Source of the DNA: Actinomycetota bacterium
Lineage (GTDB): Bacteria > Actinomycetota > Thermoleophilia > Gaiellales > Gaiellaceae
NCBI GenBank assembly: GCA_013816275.1
Contig: JACDER010000001.1
Span: 1 to 20,874 of the forward strand
Length of the DNA: 20,874 nucleotides
Direction: 5' to 3'
The first letter of the stretch is position 1, and every line of letters begins with the position of its first letter. A program made the position numbers and the translations under genes. The notes beneath the pieces were generated by a model. That model saw only the letters and a program-made list of their open reading frames with translations, searched no databases and was not told the origin of the DNA. This document shows, one piece after another, positions 1-5,949 of this stretch.

Positions 1-274
1 CTCTCGAGAGCTCGTCGCCGTGCAGTTCGATGTTGGGGGCGCTCTTGACCTGTTCCCTGGACACTGCCACCTGCAGGTTGTCGGGGCCGATTGTGATTCC
101 GCGCAGCGGGACGAACGTCAAGTGGCGGCCGATCAGGCCCTCCTTGACGGTGCCGAACATCGGTTCGTCGGTTTCGACGTCGACGTAAACGTCCTCGAGT
201 TTGCCGATCTTCTCCCCTTCGCGGTCGACTAGATCTTTGCCGTGCCATTCGCCGATGTTCTCGTGGTAGGCCAT
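1..274 (-). CDS. PRC-barrel domain protein (3' end outside window)
   Basis: The minus strand reads open from ATG at 274 off the left edge (91 codons visible). It begins MAYHENIGEWHGKDLVDREG and continues with GKLEDVYVDVETDEPMFGTV, followed by a FVPL strand. The pattern 'G..LVDR.GEKIGKLEDVYVD' is typical of a PRC-barrel, a small beta-barrel found in RimM, photosynthetic reaction centre H subunits and many actinobacterial stress or storage proteins. A strong Shine-Dalgarno AAGGAGGA (complement of 282-289) sits 7 nt before the ATG and fixes the start. No signal peptide is visible, so the protein is probably cytoplasmic. Actinobacterial PRC-barrel proteins often carry a second C-terminal domain such as DUF2382, but that part lies outside the window. 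The domain call is firm; the cellular role is unknown. Confidence 0.8.
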   Translation of the reverse strand, partial: MAYHENIGEWHGKDLVDREGEKIGKLEDVYVDVETDEPMFGTVKEGLIGRHLTFVPLRGITIGPDNLQVAVSREQVKSAPNIELHGDELSR

Positions 275-349
275 TGGGCTGTCCTCCTTGTCTCAGCCGT
301 TGCCTGGTCGGTATCCGCGAGCTTAGCTCCGGCCGCTGCTACGCGCCGA

Positions 350-373
350 GCCGAGGTGCTGCGCCTCCTCGGC
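350..373 (-). terminator. weak hairpin after the small cupin gene
   Basis: GCCGAGG (350-356) and CCTCGGC (367-373) form a 7-bp GC-rich stem with a 10-nt loop. It lies 33 bp past the stop of the small cupin gene in the direction of transcription. There is no T-run, so it could be a weak or Rho-assisted terminator, or chance in GC-rich sequence. Confidence 0.3.
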
Positions 374-405
374 CGCCACAACGAGGCCCAGGCGGAACAG
401 CCGTC

Positions 406-768
406 TTACTGCTGCTTCGCGTACGAGGCGCTTGCTCCGAAATCGACCACCTCGCACGGCTCGTCGCCGACCACCCAAGCGTCGTGACCGGGCTCGATCC
501 GCGCGGCCGCTCCCGGCCCGACTTCGGCCTCGGTACCGTCGTCCATGACGACCTTCATGCGTCCCGAGAGGCAATAGAGCAGGTGAGGAGACTGGCAGCT
601 GTCCGTCCCGGCGAGGGGCTTCATATGCTCAGACCAGCGCCACCCAGGCTCGAACGTCCCTCGGAGCGCCGAGCCTTCTCCGAGATTGACGACTTTGGCT
701 TGTCCCTTATCGGCAAAAGGTCGTGTCTCATCGGGTGAATCGAACTGCTTGACCTCGATTCCTGCCAT
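406..768 (-). CDS. small cupin domain protein
   Basis: This is a 120-aa single-domain cupin. The ATG at 768 (MAGIEVKQFDSP) is preceded by GAGGAGGG about 7 nt upstream, so I prefer it to a longer start at 804. The core reads FEPGWRWSEHMKP, then SPHLLYCLSGRMKVVMDDGTE, then IEPGHDAWVVGDEPCEVVDF. Candidate metal ligands are His48, His62 and His95; the usual glutamate of cupin motif 1 is not obvious. The 'GWRW(S)EH...H...SGRM.V.MDDG..PGHDAWV' pattern is a recurrent small actinobacterial cupin that I recognise, but I know of no assigned reaction. No signal peptide is visible. The gene is co-oriented with the PRC-barrel gene, with a 131-bp gap containing a weak hairpin, so the two may be separate units. 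Confidence 0.85.
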   Translation of the reverse strand: MAGIEVKQFDSPDETRPFADKGQAKVVNLGEGSALRGTFEPGWRWSEHMKPLAGTDSCQSPHLLYCLSGRMKVVMDDGTEAEVGPGAAARIEPGHDAWVVGDEPCEVVDFGASASYAKQQ

Positions 769-1186
769 CTCGATCCCTCCTCGTAAGTTGTCTCCGCCAT
801 TCAATCAGGCGGAGCTCGACAGCGAGTTCGAAGGGTTTCTCTGCCGACGCGGCAATTCGCCTCATTCCCTCTTCTTGCCGCGGGCATCCTGGCGGGTTAA
901 CGGTGGGGTAACGGCCGACGGGAAACAGGGGGAAAGCGACACCCCCGCTCCGGTCTCCAATGTGGCTGATCTACGCGGAAAGGGGGCTGTCGGGAGCTAA
1001 CGGGAACGGCCTCGGCTTCCCTTACAAGCAGGAGGTCGGCGGTTCGATCCCGTCACCGCCCACCTCGCTTCCCTGACCGCCGCCACTCCCGGCCGGCGGA
1101 GTCGGCCTCCACGGCGGCTCGGGCCGCGTCAGTGAACCGAGGAGCGCCGACTTGGAACCCAGCACCGCACCAAAGGCCGACGCTCG
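769..1186. other. 418-bp stretch without a protein gene
   Basis: I find no credible coding region between the small cupin and the nucleotidyltransferase. The only recognisable element is the tRNA-Val-like sequence ending at 1064. The 1065-1186 part is GC-rich with short dyads around 1077-1100 (ACTCC/GGAGT arms) that could end transcription from the PHA/nucleotidyltransferase unit. The 800-980 part shows nothing I can name. Confidence 0.5.
985..1064 (+). tRNA. tRNA-Val(TAC)-like sequence, degenerate 5' half (probable pseudogene or att remnant)
   Basis: From 1021 the sequence matches the 3' half of a bacterial tRNA-Val. The anticodon loop is CTTACAA (1021-1027, anticodon TAC 1023-1025). It is followed by 3' anticodon stem GCAGG, variable region AGGTC, T-arm GGCGG-TTCGATC-CCGTC, acceptor strand ACCGCCC and discriminator A1062, then CCT, so CCA is not encoded. 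The 5' half fits badly. The anticodon stem CTTCC/GCAGG has one mismatch, the D-arm gives only about 3 pairs, and no upstream 7-mer pairs properly with ACCGCCC (expected GGGCGGT). It is therefore most likely a decayed tRNA or the 3' tRNA segment left at an integration site. A functional divergent tRNA is less likely. The 5' boundary is approximate. Confidence 0.5.
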
Positions 1187-2017
1187 TCAGCGCAGCACGT
1201 CCGCCCCCTCGCGCAGCCACATTCGCGCGCGGTCGATATTGGCGCCGCTCGGCGCGAGCAGGACAGTCTCGAGCTGCAGCTCGGTCATGATGCGCAGCGC
1301 GCGCTGCGGCTCGGGTTCGGTCAGAGCCTCCTCGATCCGCTCCGCGAGCCTGTCCGGCTTCAGCGCGAGCGGCGCGACGCGCGCGGAGAGGCGCTTCGTC
1401 GTCGGCTGCCAGACGCGATTGAGCGCGAAGACGATCGTGAGGACTCGCATCGCGGCGTCGACGAGCCACTCGGTGAGCGCCAGCCGGTCGTCCGGCCGGA
1501 TGAGCGTCAGCAGTCCGGCGGGGGCGAAGCCGCCCCAGGGAAGCGCCGCGTCCTCGATCTGCGCCGCCGCCAACTCCTGCGGGTACTCGCGAAGCCGCTC
1601 CTGCCACGCCGCGAGCAGGCCCCGCGTCCGCAGCGGCACGCCGTGCACCATCGCGTCGGCGGTCGACGGCGCCTCGCCCGCGAGGAGAGCGTCTATCCGT
1701 GCTTCGGCGTACTCGCGCGGCCACCAGACCAGCTCGATCGGCACGAGCTCGAGGTAGCCGGAGACGCGCCGCGCCTGCTCATCCCGCACGCCCCAGGTGT
1801 CGAGGCGCTCGAGGCCCGCCGCGCGAGCAAGCCCGAAGCAGTCCTCGAGCTCGAGCAATTCGCACGTGACGACGAGCATCTCGATATCGGACACCTCGTC
1901 CGCCATGCCGCGCGAGACGCTGCCTGTTAGGACGACCTCCTCCGCGACCTCGGCCGGAAGCGCGTCCGCAACCCGCTGCGCGACCACCCGCAACGCCTTA
2001 CTCCTCGCCGTTGTCAT
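1187..2017 (-). CDS. nucleotidyltransferase-fold protein
   Basis: This 276-aa protein has a DNA polymerase beta-type nucleotidyltransferase motif near the N-terminus: TGSVSRGMADEVSDIEMLVV, residues 31-50. It carries the Gly-Ser (32-33) and the two carboxylates D44 and E46 (DxE in place of the common DxD). E95 in PIELVWW is a candidate third carboxylate. The rest is mostly alpha-helical, as in aminoglycoside-type nucleotidyltransferases. Such enzymes move a nucleotide from NTP to a small molecule, tRNA or protein; the substrate cannot be told here. The gene starts 19 bp after the XRE regulator gene on the same strand, so they are probably co-transcribed at the tail of the PHA cluster. The start ATG at 2017 has only a weak SD (GGTGAG) very close to it. 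Alternatives are an antibiotic-modifying enzyme or a MenT/AbiEii-like toxin partnered by the XRE protein. Confidence 0.75.
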   Translation of the reverse strand: MTTARSKALRVVAQRVADALPAEVAEEVVLTGSVSRGMADEVSDIEMLVVTCELLELEDCFGLARAAGLERLDTWGVRDEQARRVSGYLELVPIELVWWPREYAEARIDALLAGEAPSTADAMVHGVPLRTRGLLAAWQERLREYPQELAAAQIEDAALPWGGFAPAGLLTLIRPDDRLALTEWLVDAAMRVLTIVFALNRVWQPTTKRLSARVAPLALKPDRLAERIEEALTEPEPQRALRIMTELQLETVLLAPSGANIDRARMWLREGADVLR

Positions 2018-2036
2018 CTCACCGCCCGTTCGGCTG

Positions 2037-2411
2037 TCAGGCGCCGCCCGCCGAGTAGCTCCGATAGACGGCGAGGAGCGCCTCCTTCTGATCGTCGCTC
2101 AGAGTTGGATCCGAGCGAATCGTGGCTTCGGTCGACTCAACCGAGGCGACCTTGCTCCCGCGCCGCGCCTCGCCGTCGCGGAAAAGACCTGCCTGAGCAA
2201 GCAGCGTCTCGGCGGAGAGATCAAGGGCCTCCGCGATCGCGTTCAGGACCCGTACCGAGGGCTCGTGAAGACCACGCTCCACCTGGCTCAGGTATGCATT
2301 CGAGAGGTCGGTCAAGCCGGCCAGTTCCCGCAGCGAGAGCCGCGCGAGGCTCCGCTGGGTGTGGATGAACTCGCCGAGGGCCTGCATCTGTCCTCTCCAG
2401 GCGTCCTCCAT
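2037..2411 (-). CDS. XRE-family HTH transcriptional regulator of the PHA cluster
   Basis: About 124 aa with an N-terminal Cro/CI-type helix-turn-helix: LSLRELAGLTDLSNAYLSQV continuing ERGLHEPSVRVLNAIAEALD, then SAETLLAQAGL. This resembles a family of small XRE proteins often found next to phasins and PHA synthases in actinobacteria (remembered resemblance). The C-terminus DPTLSDDQKEALLAVYRSY is also typical. It is likely a repressor acting on the palindromes in front of the phasin gene; that is inference. Start choice is uncertain. ATG 2411 has GGTGAG 6 nt upstream. ATG 2387 (MQALGEF) has GGAGAGG 4-5 nt upstream and would give 116 aa. ATG 2426 has no SD. I chose 2411 because the WRGQ segment before MQALG seems conserved in relatives. 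The gene lies between the phasin hairpin and the nucleotidyltransferase. Confidence 0.85.
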   Translation of the reverse strand: MEDAWRGQMQALGEFIHTQRSLARLSLRELAGLTDLSNAYLSQVERGLHEPSVRVLNAIAEALDLSAETLLAQAGLFRDGEARRGSKVASVESTEATIRSDPTLSDDQKEALLAVYRSYSAGGA

Positions 2412-2433
2412 CTTCGGCTCACCCATGGCTAAG

Positions 2434-2460
2434 CGCCGGGAGGGTCTGGCCCTCCCGGCG
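2434..2460 (-). terminator. perfect 11-bp hairpin between phasin and XRE genes
   Basis: CGCCGGGAGGG (2434-2444), loop TCTGG, CCCTCCCGGCG (2450-2460): a perfect 11-bp GC stem with a 5-nt loop. It starts 11 bp after the phasin stop (2472) in the transcription direction and ends just before the possible XRE starts. No T-run follows on the minus strand, so partial termination or 3'-end mRNA protection is more likely than a full intrinsic stop. Either would make phasin transcripts far more abundant than regulator transcripts. Confidence 0.7.
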
Positions 2461-2471
2461 AGCAACCGAGA

Positions 2472-2777
2472 TCAGGCGGAGGTTGCTTTCTTGGGCTCCG
2501 GCTTGGTCTTGTCGAGCACCGGTGCGGCCGCCTTGAGAACCTCGCGGGCGAACTCATGCTGAGCAGTCAGCAGGCGCTCGGCAAACTGGAACGAGGACTC
2601 GACGAGCTCGCCCGGGGTCGGGAGCTCCTTGCTGACGGGCATGGTCGGCACAGCCTTCTCGACGGCCTTGGCCCAGACTCGGACCGCTTCGACGACGGTC
2701 TCCTGGCTCTTCTTGACGGCGTCCAGGGTCGCGTCCTGCGCGGTCCGCGTGAAGTCGTTCGATGTAGTGGTGGCCAT
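2472..2777 (-). CDS. phasin (PHA granule-associated protein)
   Basis: This is a 101-aa protein with ATG at 2777 and SD AGGAGG (complement of 2782-2787) 4 nt upstream. It is almost all amphipathic helix without Cys: FTRTAQDATLDAVKKSQETV, then VEAVRVWAKAVEKA, a Pro-rich hinge (VPTMPVSKELPTPGEL), a second helix with SSFQFAERLLTAQHEFAREV, and a Lys/Pro/Ala tail (KPEPKKATSA). Helix-hinge-helix with '..FAERLLTAQHEFAREVL..A' is the actinobacterial phasin pattern. Phasins coat PHA granules, limit coalescence and can stimulate the synthase. The gene lies 67 bp downstream of the PHA synthase stop and has its own promoter and operator. The basic tail, like those of AlgP-type or Lys-rich phasins, could contact nucleic acid (inference). 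Confidence 0.85.
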   Translation of the reverse strand: MATTTSNDFTRTAQDATLDAVKKSQETVVEAVRVWAKAVEKAVPTMPVSKELPTPGELVESSFQFAERLLTAQHEFAREVLKAAAPVLDKTKPEPKKATSA

Positions 2778-2803
2778 GATTCCTCCTAAGGTTTGTTGTG
2801 TCC

Positions 2804-2839
2804 TTGCGTAGTATAGTACGCAACCGCGTACTATCGCAA
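2804..2839 (-). promoter_or_regulatory. phasin promoter embedded in overlapping palindromic operator
   Basis: Two overlapping dyads fill the 67-bp gap between phaC and the phasin gene. The first is TTGCGTA-GTATAG-TACGCAA (2804-2823). The second is ATAGTACGC-AACC-GCGTACTAT (2813-2834). TCGCAA at 2834-2839 adds a fourth TTGCG-type half-site. On the minus strand a promoter reads TTGCGA (2839-2834), 18-bp spacer, TATACT (2815-2810), giving a start near 2803 and a leader of about 26 nt with the SD. A dimer bound to either palindrome would cover the -10 or the spacer. The regulator is probably the nearby XRE protein, by analogy with phasin repression by PhaR in proteobacteria; this is not shown by sequence. 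Confidence 0.65.
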
Positions 2840-2844
2840 GCCGG

Positions 2845-4581
2845 TTACTTCCCGTGGACGTACGTGCCGGGCGCATCGCCGAGCATGGGATGCGTCTTGC
2901 TGCCGGTCCGGGGCGGTTTCCGCCGATCTCCGGCACGGGCTGCGGCCCACGTGGCCCAGTCTTCCCACCAAGAGCCTTGATGGCGAGTGGCGCTTGCGAA
3001 CCATTCCTCCGGATCTGTCGTCGGCTCATCGCCCGTCCAGTGCGAGCTCTTGTCGCTTGGCGGATTGACGATTCCGGCGATGTGGCCGGAGGAGGTGAGG
3101 ACGAAGCGGACGTCGCTGCCCGAGAAGAGACGAACGGCCTTGAAGCTCGAGCGCCACGGAGCGATGTGGTCCTCCTTCGCCGCAAGAACGTACAAGTCGG
3201 GCGTAATCGCAGCTGGGTCCAGCCGCGTTCCGTCGAGCTCGAGCTCTCCTCGTGCGAACTCGTTGTCCACGTAGCAGGAACGCAGGTAGAAGGAATGGAG
3301 CGCCGCGGGTAGTCGCGTGCTGTCGGCGTTCCAGGCGAGGATGTCGAACGCGGGGGGATGCTCGCCCATCAGCCAGTTGCTCCCGACGTAGCTCCAGATC
3401 AGGTCGTTCGCGCGGAGGACGTTGAAGGTTCGCGCGATCTCCGCGCCGTCGAGATAGCCCCGCCGCTCCATCTTCCGCGCCAAGCCCGCGACCGTCTTCG
3501 CGTCCGCGAACGCACCAAGCGGGCCCGGCTCGCTGAAGTCGACGAGGGTGTTCAGAAGCGTGGCGGAGCGCACGCGCTCGTCGCCCGCGCCGGCGAACTG
3601 GGCGAGCAGCATCGCCGTGAGCGTCCCGCCGATGCAGAGCCCGGCGACGTTCGCCTGCGGCGCGCCTGTGATCTCCTCCACGACCGAGAGCGCCGCCTCC
3701 GGCCCACGGGTCAGGTACTCGTCCAGAGAGACGTCGCGCAGGGACTCGTCGGGGTTGCGGTAACTGATCGCGAACACGGTGTGCCCGTGCGCGACCGCCC
3801 ACTCGATGAAGCTCCGGCCGGGGGCGAGATCCATGATGTAGTACTTGTTGATCCAGGGCGGGCTGCAAAGCAGCGGAACCTCGTAGACCGACTCCGTCTG
3901 CGGGGTGTACTGGATCAACTCCATCAGCTCGTTGCGGAAGACGACCTTTCCCGGAGTCGCGGCCAGGTTCTCGCCCACGGCAAAGGCCGAGAGCTCGACC
4001 TGACGCGGCATTCCCCCGTTCTCGGCCAGGTCTTCGAGGAAGTTACGGAAGCCTCTGACCAGGCTCATCCCGCCGGTCTCGAATGCTTTCTTGATCGCGG
4101 CGGGATTACCCAGGAGATAGTTGCTGGGTGCGAGTGCGTCGAGGTAGAGCTCCGCTGCGAACTGCGCCTTTCCCGCGGCCGGCTCTTCCAGGTCCGCGGC
4201 TTCGACGAGCTCGCGCGAGAGGCGCGCGGACAGCAGGTAGGCCTGGAGCAGCCCGAAGTAGGCGGGATTCTCCTGCCACGTGGGGTCGGTGAAACGGCGA
4301 TCCTTGGGGGCTGGGGCCGTGGGCCCCGGAGCCTCGCCGCCGAGCGCCCGAACGGCAACCGCGGCGCCTGCCTCGACGAGACCGGTCGCATAGCGCGCCC
4401 CGGCGCGAAAGGCCTCGGCTGGGTGGCGGGCGAGACCGGCGCCAACCTGCGCCAGGGCCTGGCCGAACGCCATCGGATCGAGGAAGTCGAGGAGGCCGGC
4501 CTCGGGCTCGAGCGCCTCCGCAGCCTGCTCTGCGGCCGCCTTCGCCGCGTCTCCGTTCGTGCTCGTGGTTCGGTCGCTCAC
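2845..4581 (-). CDS. phaC: class I-type poly(3-hydroxyalkanoate) synthase
   Basis: PHA synthase joins (R)-3-hydroxyacyl-CoA units into polyester at the granule surface. The protein is 578 aa, a normal class I/II length, with an N-terminal PhaC_N region and a C-terminal alpha/beta-hydrolase domain. The lipase-like box GLCIGG places the nucleophile at Cys316. Asp471 (AAKEDHIAPW) and His500 (SSGHIAGIVNPP) complete the triad. FDILAWNADSTRLPAALHSF and PPWINKYYIMDLAPGRSFIE are strong family signatures. I set the start at GTG 4581, whose GTGA overlaps the hydratase stop by 4 bp. A TTG start at 4614 would add 11 residues from inside the hydratase gene and looks unlikely. Translation is probably coupled to the hydratase. 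The N-terminus is hydrophilic and Ala-rich, with no signal peptide. Confidence 0.95.
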   Translation of the reverse strand: MSDRTTSTNGDAAKAAAEQAAEALEPEAGLLDFLDPMAFGQALAQVGAGLARHPAEAFRAGARYATGLVEAGAAVAVRALGGEAPGPTAPAPKDRRFTDPTWQENPAYFGLLQAYLLSARLSRELVEAADLEEPAAGKAQFAAELYLDALAPSNYLLGNPAAIKKAFETGGMSLVRGFRNFLEDLAENGGMPRQVELSAFAVGENLAATPGKVVFRNELMELIQYTPQTESVYEVPLLCSPPWINKYYIMDLAPGRSFIEWAVAHGHTVFAISYRNPDESLRDVSLDEYLTRGPEAALSVVEEITGAPQANVAGLCIGGTLTAMLLAQFAGAGDERVRSATLLNTLVDFSEPGPLGAFADAKTVAGLARKMERRGYLDGAEIARTFNVLRANDLIWSYVGSNWLMGEHPPAFDILAWNADSTRLPAALHSFYLRSCYVDNEFARGELELDGTRLDPAAITPDLYVLAAKEDHIAPWRSSFKAVRLFSGSDVRFVLTSSGHIAGIVNPPSDKSSHWTGDEPTTDPEEWFASATRHQGSWWEDWATWAAARAGDRRKPPRTGSKTHPMLGDAPGTYVHGK

Positions 4582-5048
4582 CGGTAGTAGCGGAAGAGGG
4601 CCTCGGCGTAGCAAGCCGGCTTCTCCCGCCCCTCAACGGCGAACGTGAGCTCGAACGCCGCCTGCAGGCCGCCGGGCACATCGTCGACCTCTCGCAGCCC
4701 TGCGCCGAGCCGGACGCGCGAACCGGTCGGGACCGGCGCCGGGAAGCGCACCTTGTTGAGACCGTAGTTGATGACCCGCGTGGTCCCGACGACGTCGATC
4801 ACCTCGTCGAGCAGGGCGGGGCCGAGCGAGAGCGTCAGGTAGCCGTGGGCGATCGTCCCGTTGAAAGGCCCTGCCTTCGCCCGGCGGTGATCGACGTGGA
4901 TCCACTGGCGGTCCCCGGTCGCCTCCGCGAAGCGGTCGACCTGGTCCTGGGTGATCACGTGCCAGCTGCTCGTGCCCAGGTGCCGGCCGGCGAGGCTCGC
5001 CAGGTCGTCGACGTCGACGACCGTGCCGGCCAATCTGTTCTCGTTCAT
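4578..5048 (-). CDS. MaoC-type (R)-specific enoyl-CoA hydratase (PhaJ/HtdZ-like)
   Basis: This is a 156-aa single hotdog domain. The hydratase-2 motif reads FAEATGDRQWIHVDHRRAKA, with catalytic Asp46 and His51, followed by GPFNGTIAHGYLTLSL. Q-W replaces the N-P of PhaJ, as in mycobacterial HtdZ (Rv0130), which is an (R)-specific trans-enoyl-CoA hydratase. In this operon it would supply (R)-3-hydroxyacyl-CoA from beta-oxidation or other enoyl-CoA to the adjacent PHA synthase. ATG 5048 has no convincing SD of its own. An in-frame TAG upstream rules out an N-terminal extension, and an SD (AGGAGG, complement of 5072-5077) faces a 7-codon upstream ORF that ends in an ATGA overlap with this start. 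The stop overlaps the phaC GTG. Confidence 0.9.
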   Translation of the reverse strand: MNENRLAGTVVDVDDLASLAGRHLGTSSWHVITQDQVDRFAEATGDRQWIHVDHRRAKAGPFNGTIAHGYLTLSLGPALLDEVIDVVGTTRVINYGLNKVRFPAPVPTGSRVRLGAGLREVDDVPGGLQAAFELTFAVEGREKPACYAEALFRYYR

Positions 5049-5068
5049 GGGCGCTCGTGTCGTGGCAC
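5045..5068 (-). other. possible 7-codon leader ORF before the hydratase gene
   Basis: GTG at 5068, three nt after AGGAGG (complement of 5072-5077), opens a frame reading MPRHERP and ending in TGA at 5047-5045. That TGA overlaps the hydratase ATG as ATGA. The only good SD in the fabG-hydratase gap is positioned for this mini-ORF and not for the hydratase. It may deliver ribosomes to the ATG by coupling, or simply be chance. Confidence 0.3.
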
Positions 5069-5114
5069 TCGCCTCCTAGACCTCGCCGGCAGGGCTCTCC
5101 CTACGCCCCCCGTG

Positions 5115-5861
5115 TCACATGTTCAGCCCGCCGTTCACCGAGTAGGCCTGGCCGGTGATGTAGCTCGACTCTGGATCGGCGAGGAACTCGACCACGCGCG
5201 CCACCTCGTCCGGCTCCCCGAGTCGGCCGGCCGGAATCTGCGCGATGACTCGGTCGAGCAGCTCCTTGGGTACGGCGGCGACCATAGCAGTCTTGATGAA
5301 GCCGGGTGCCACGCAGTTGACGGTGATCCCCTTGTTCGCGCACTCGAGCGCGAGGCTCATCGTGAAGCCGAAGAGGCCCGACTTTGCCGCCGCGTAGTTC
5401 GCCTGCCCGATGCTCCCGGTCTCACCGATCACAGAGCTGATGTGGATGATGCGACCGTACCCCTGGTCGATCATGTGCGAAAGCACGGAGCGGGACATGT
5501 AGAAGGCGCCGTTGAGGTTGACCTCGATCACGTGACTCCACTCCTCCGGTGCCATCTTGCGGACAGTTTTGTCCATCGTGATCCCGGCGTTGTTGACCAG
5601 GATGTCGAGCCGGCCATGCTGCTCGATCACCTCGCCGACGACGCGCTCGCAGTCCTCGTAAACCCCGATGTTGCCCTGATGGACCGTCGCACCGGTTTCG
5701 CCGTGGGTGTCGAGGAACGTCCTGGCTGATTCCTCGTTGCGCGAATACCCGGCGGCGACACGAACACCTCGACGGATCAGCCGCGCACAGATGGAAAGGC
5801 CGATCCCTCGAATTCCACCCGTGACGAGGGCGACCTGACCTGTCATGTCCGATGCCGCCAT
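5115..5861 (-). CDS. 3-ketoacyl-CoA/ACP reductase, FabG/PhaB-type SDR
   Basis: This is a 248-aa classical short-chain dehydrogenase. It has the NADP(H) motif TGGIRGIG (14-21), NNAG (90-93), Asn115, Ser143 in HISSV, and Tyr156-x3-Lys160 in ANYAAAKSG. The C-terminus SYITGQAYSVNGGLNM is that of FabG/PhaB. In a PHA operon the likely reaction is NADPH-dependent reduction of 3-ketoacyl-CoA (for example acetoacetyl-CoA) to the (R)-3-hydroxyacyl-CoA monomer. A fatty-acid-synthesis FabG role cannot be excluded by sequence. ATG 5861 has a good SD (GGAGGAG, 7-nt spacing). It is the first gene of the minus-strand cluster, 66 bp before the hydratase, and is divergent from the Vps62-like gene with an 88-bp gap. 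No thiolase (phaA) is in view. Confidence 0.9.
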   Translation of the reverse strand: MAASDMTGQVALVTGGIRGIGLSICARLIRRGVRVAAGYSRNEESARTFLDTHGETGATVHQGNIGVYEDCERVVGEVIEQHGRLDILVNNAGITMDKTVRKMAPEEWSHVIEVNLNGAFYMSRSVLSHMIDQGYGRIIHISSVIGETGSIGQANYAAAKSGLFGFTMSLALECANKGITVNCVAPGFIKTAMVAAVPKELLDRVIAQIPAGRLGEPDEVARVVEFLADPESSYITGQAYSVNGGLNM

Positions 5862-5949
5862 ACCGCGTCTCCTCCGAGCGAAGGTGCAGCGCGAAGCCTA
5901 TAGGCCCGTCACCGCCCATTTTTCGAAAGACCCGGCGTATGCTCGCGCC

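Noticed and set aside
3358..4587. A 409-codon open frame antisense to phaC
   Set aside because: The composition is that of a high-GC antisense shadow and no motif is visible. phaC on the other strand has a full catalytic triad.
4581..4614. Longer phaC start at TTG 4614
   Set aside because: It would overlap the hydratase gene by 37 bp and has no SD. GTG 4581 forms a GTGA overlap and gives a normal N-terminus.
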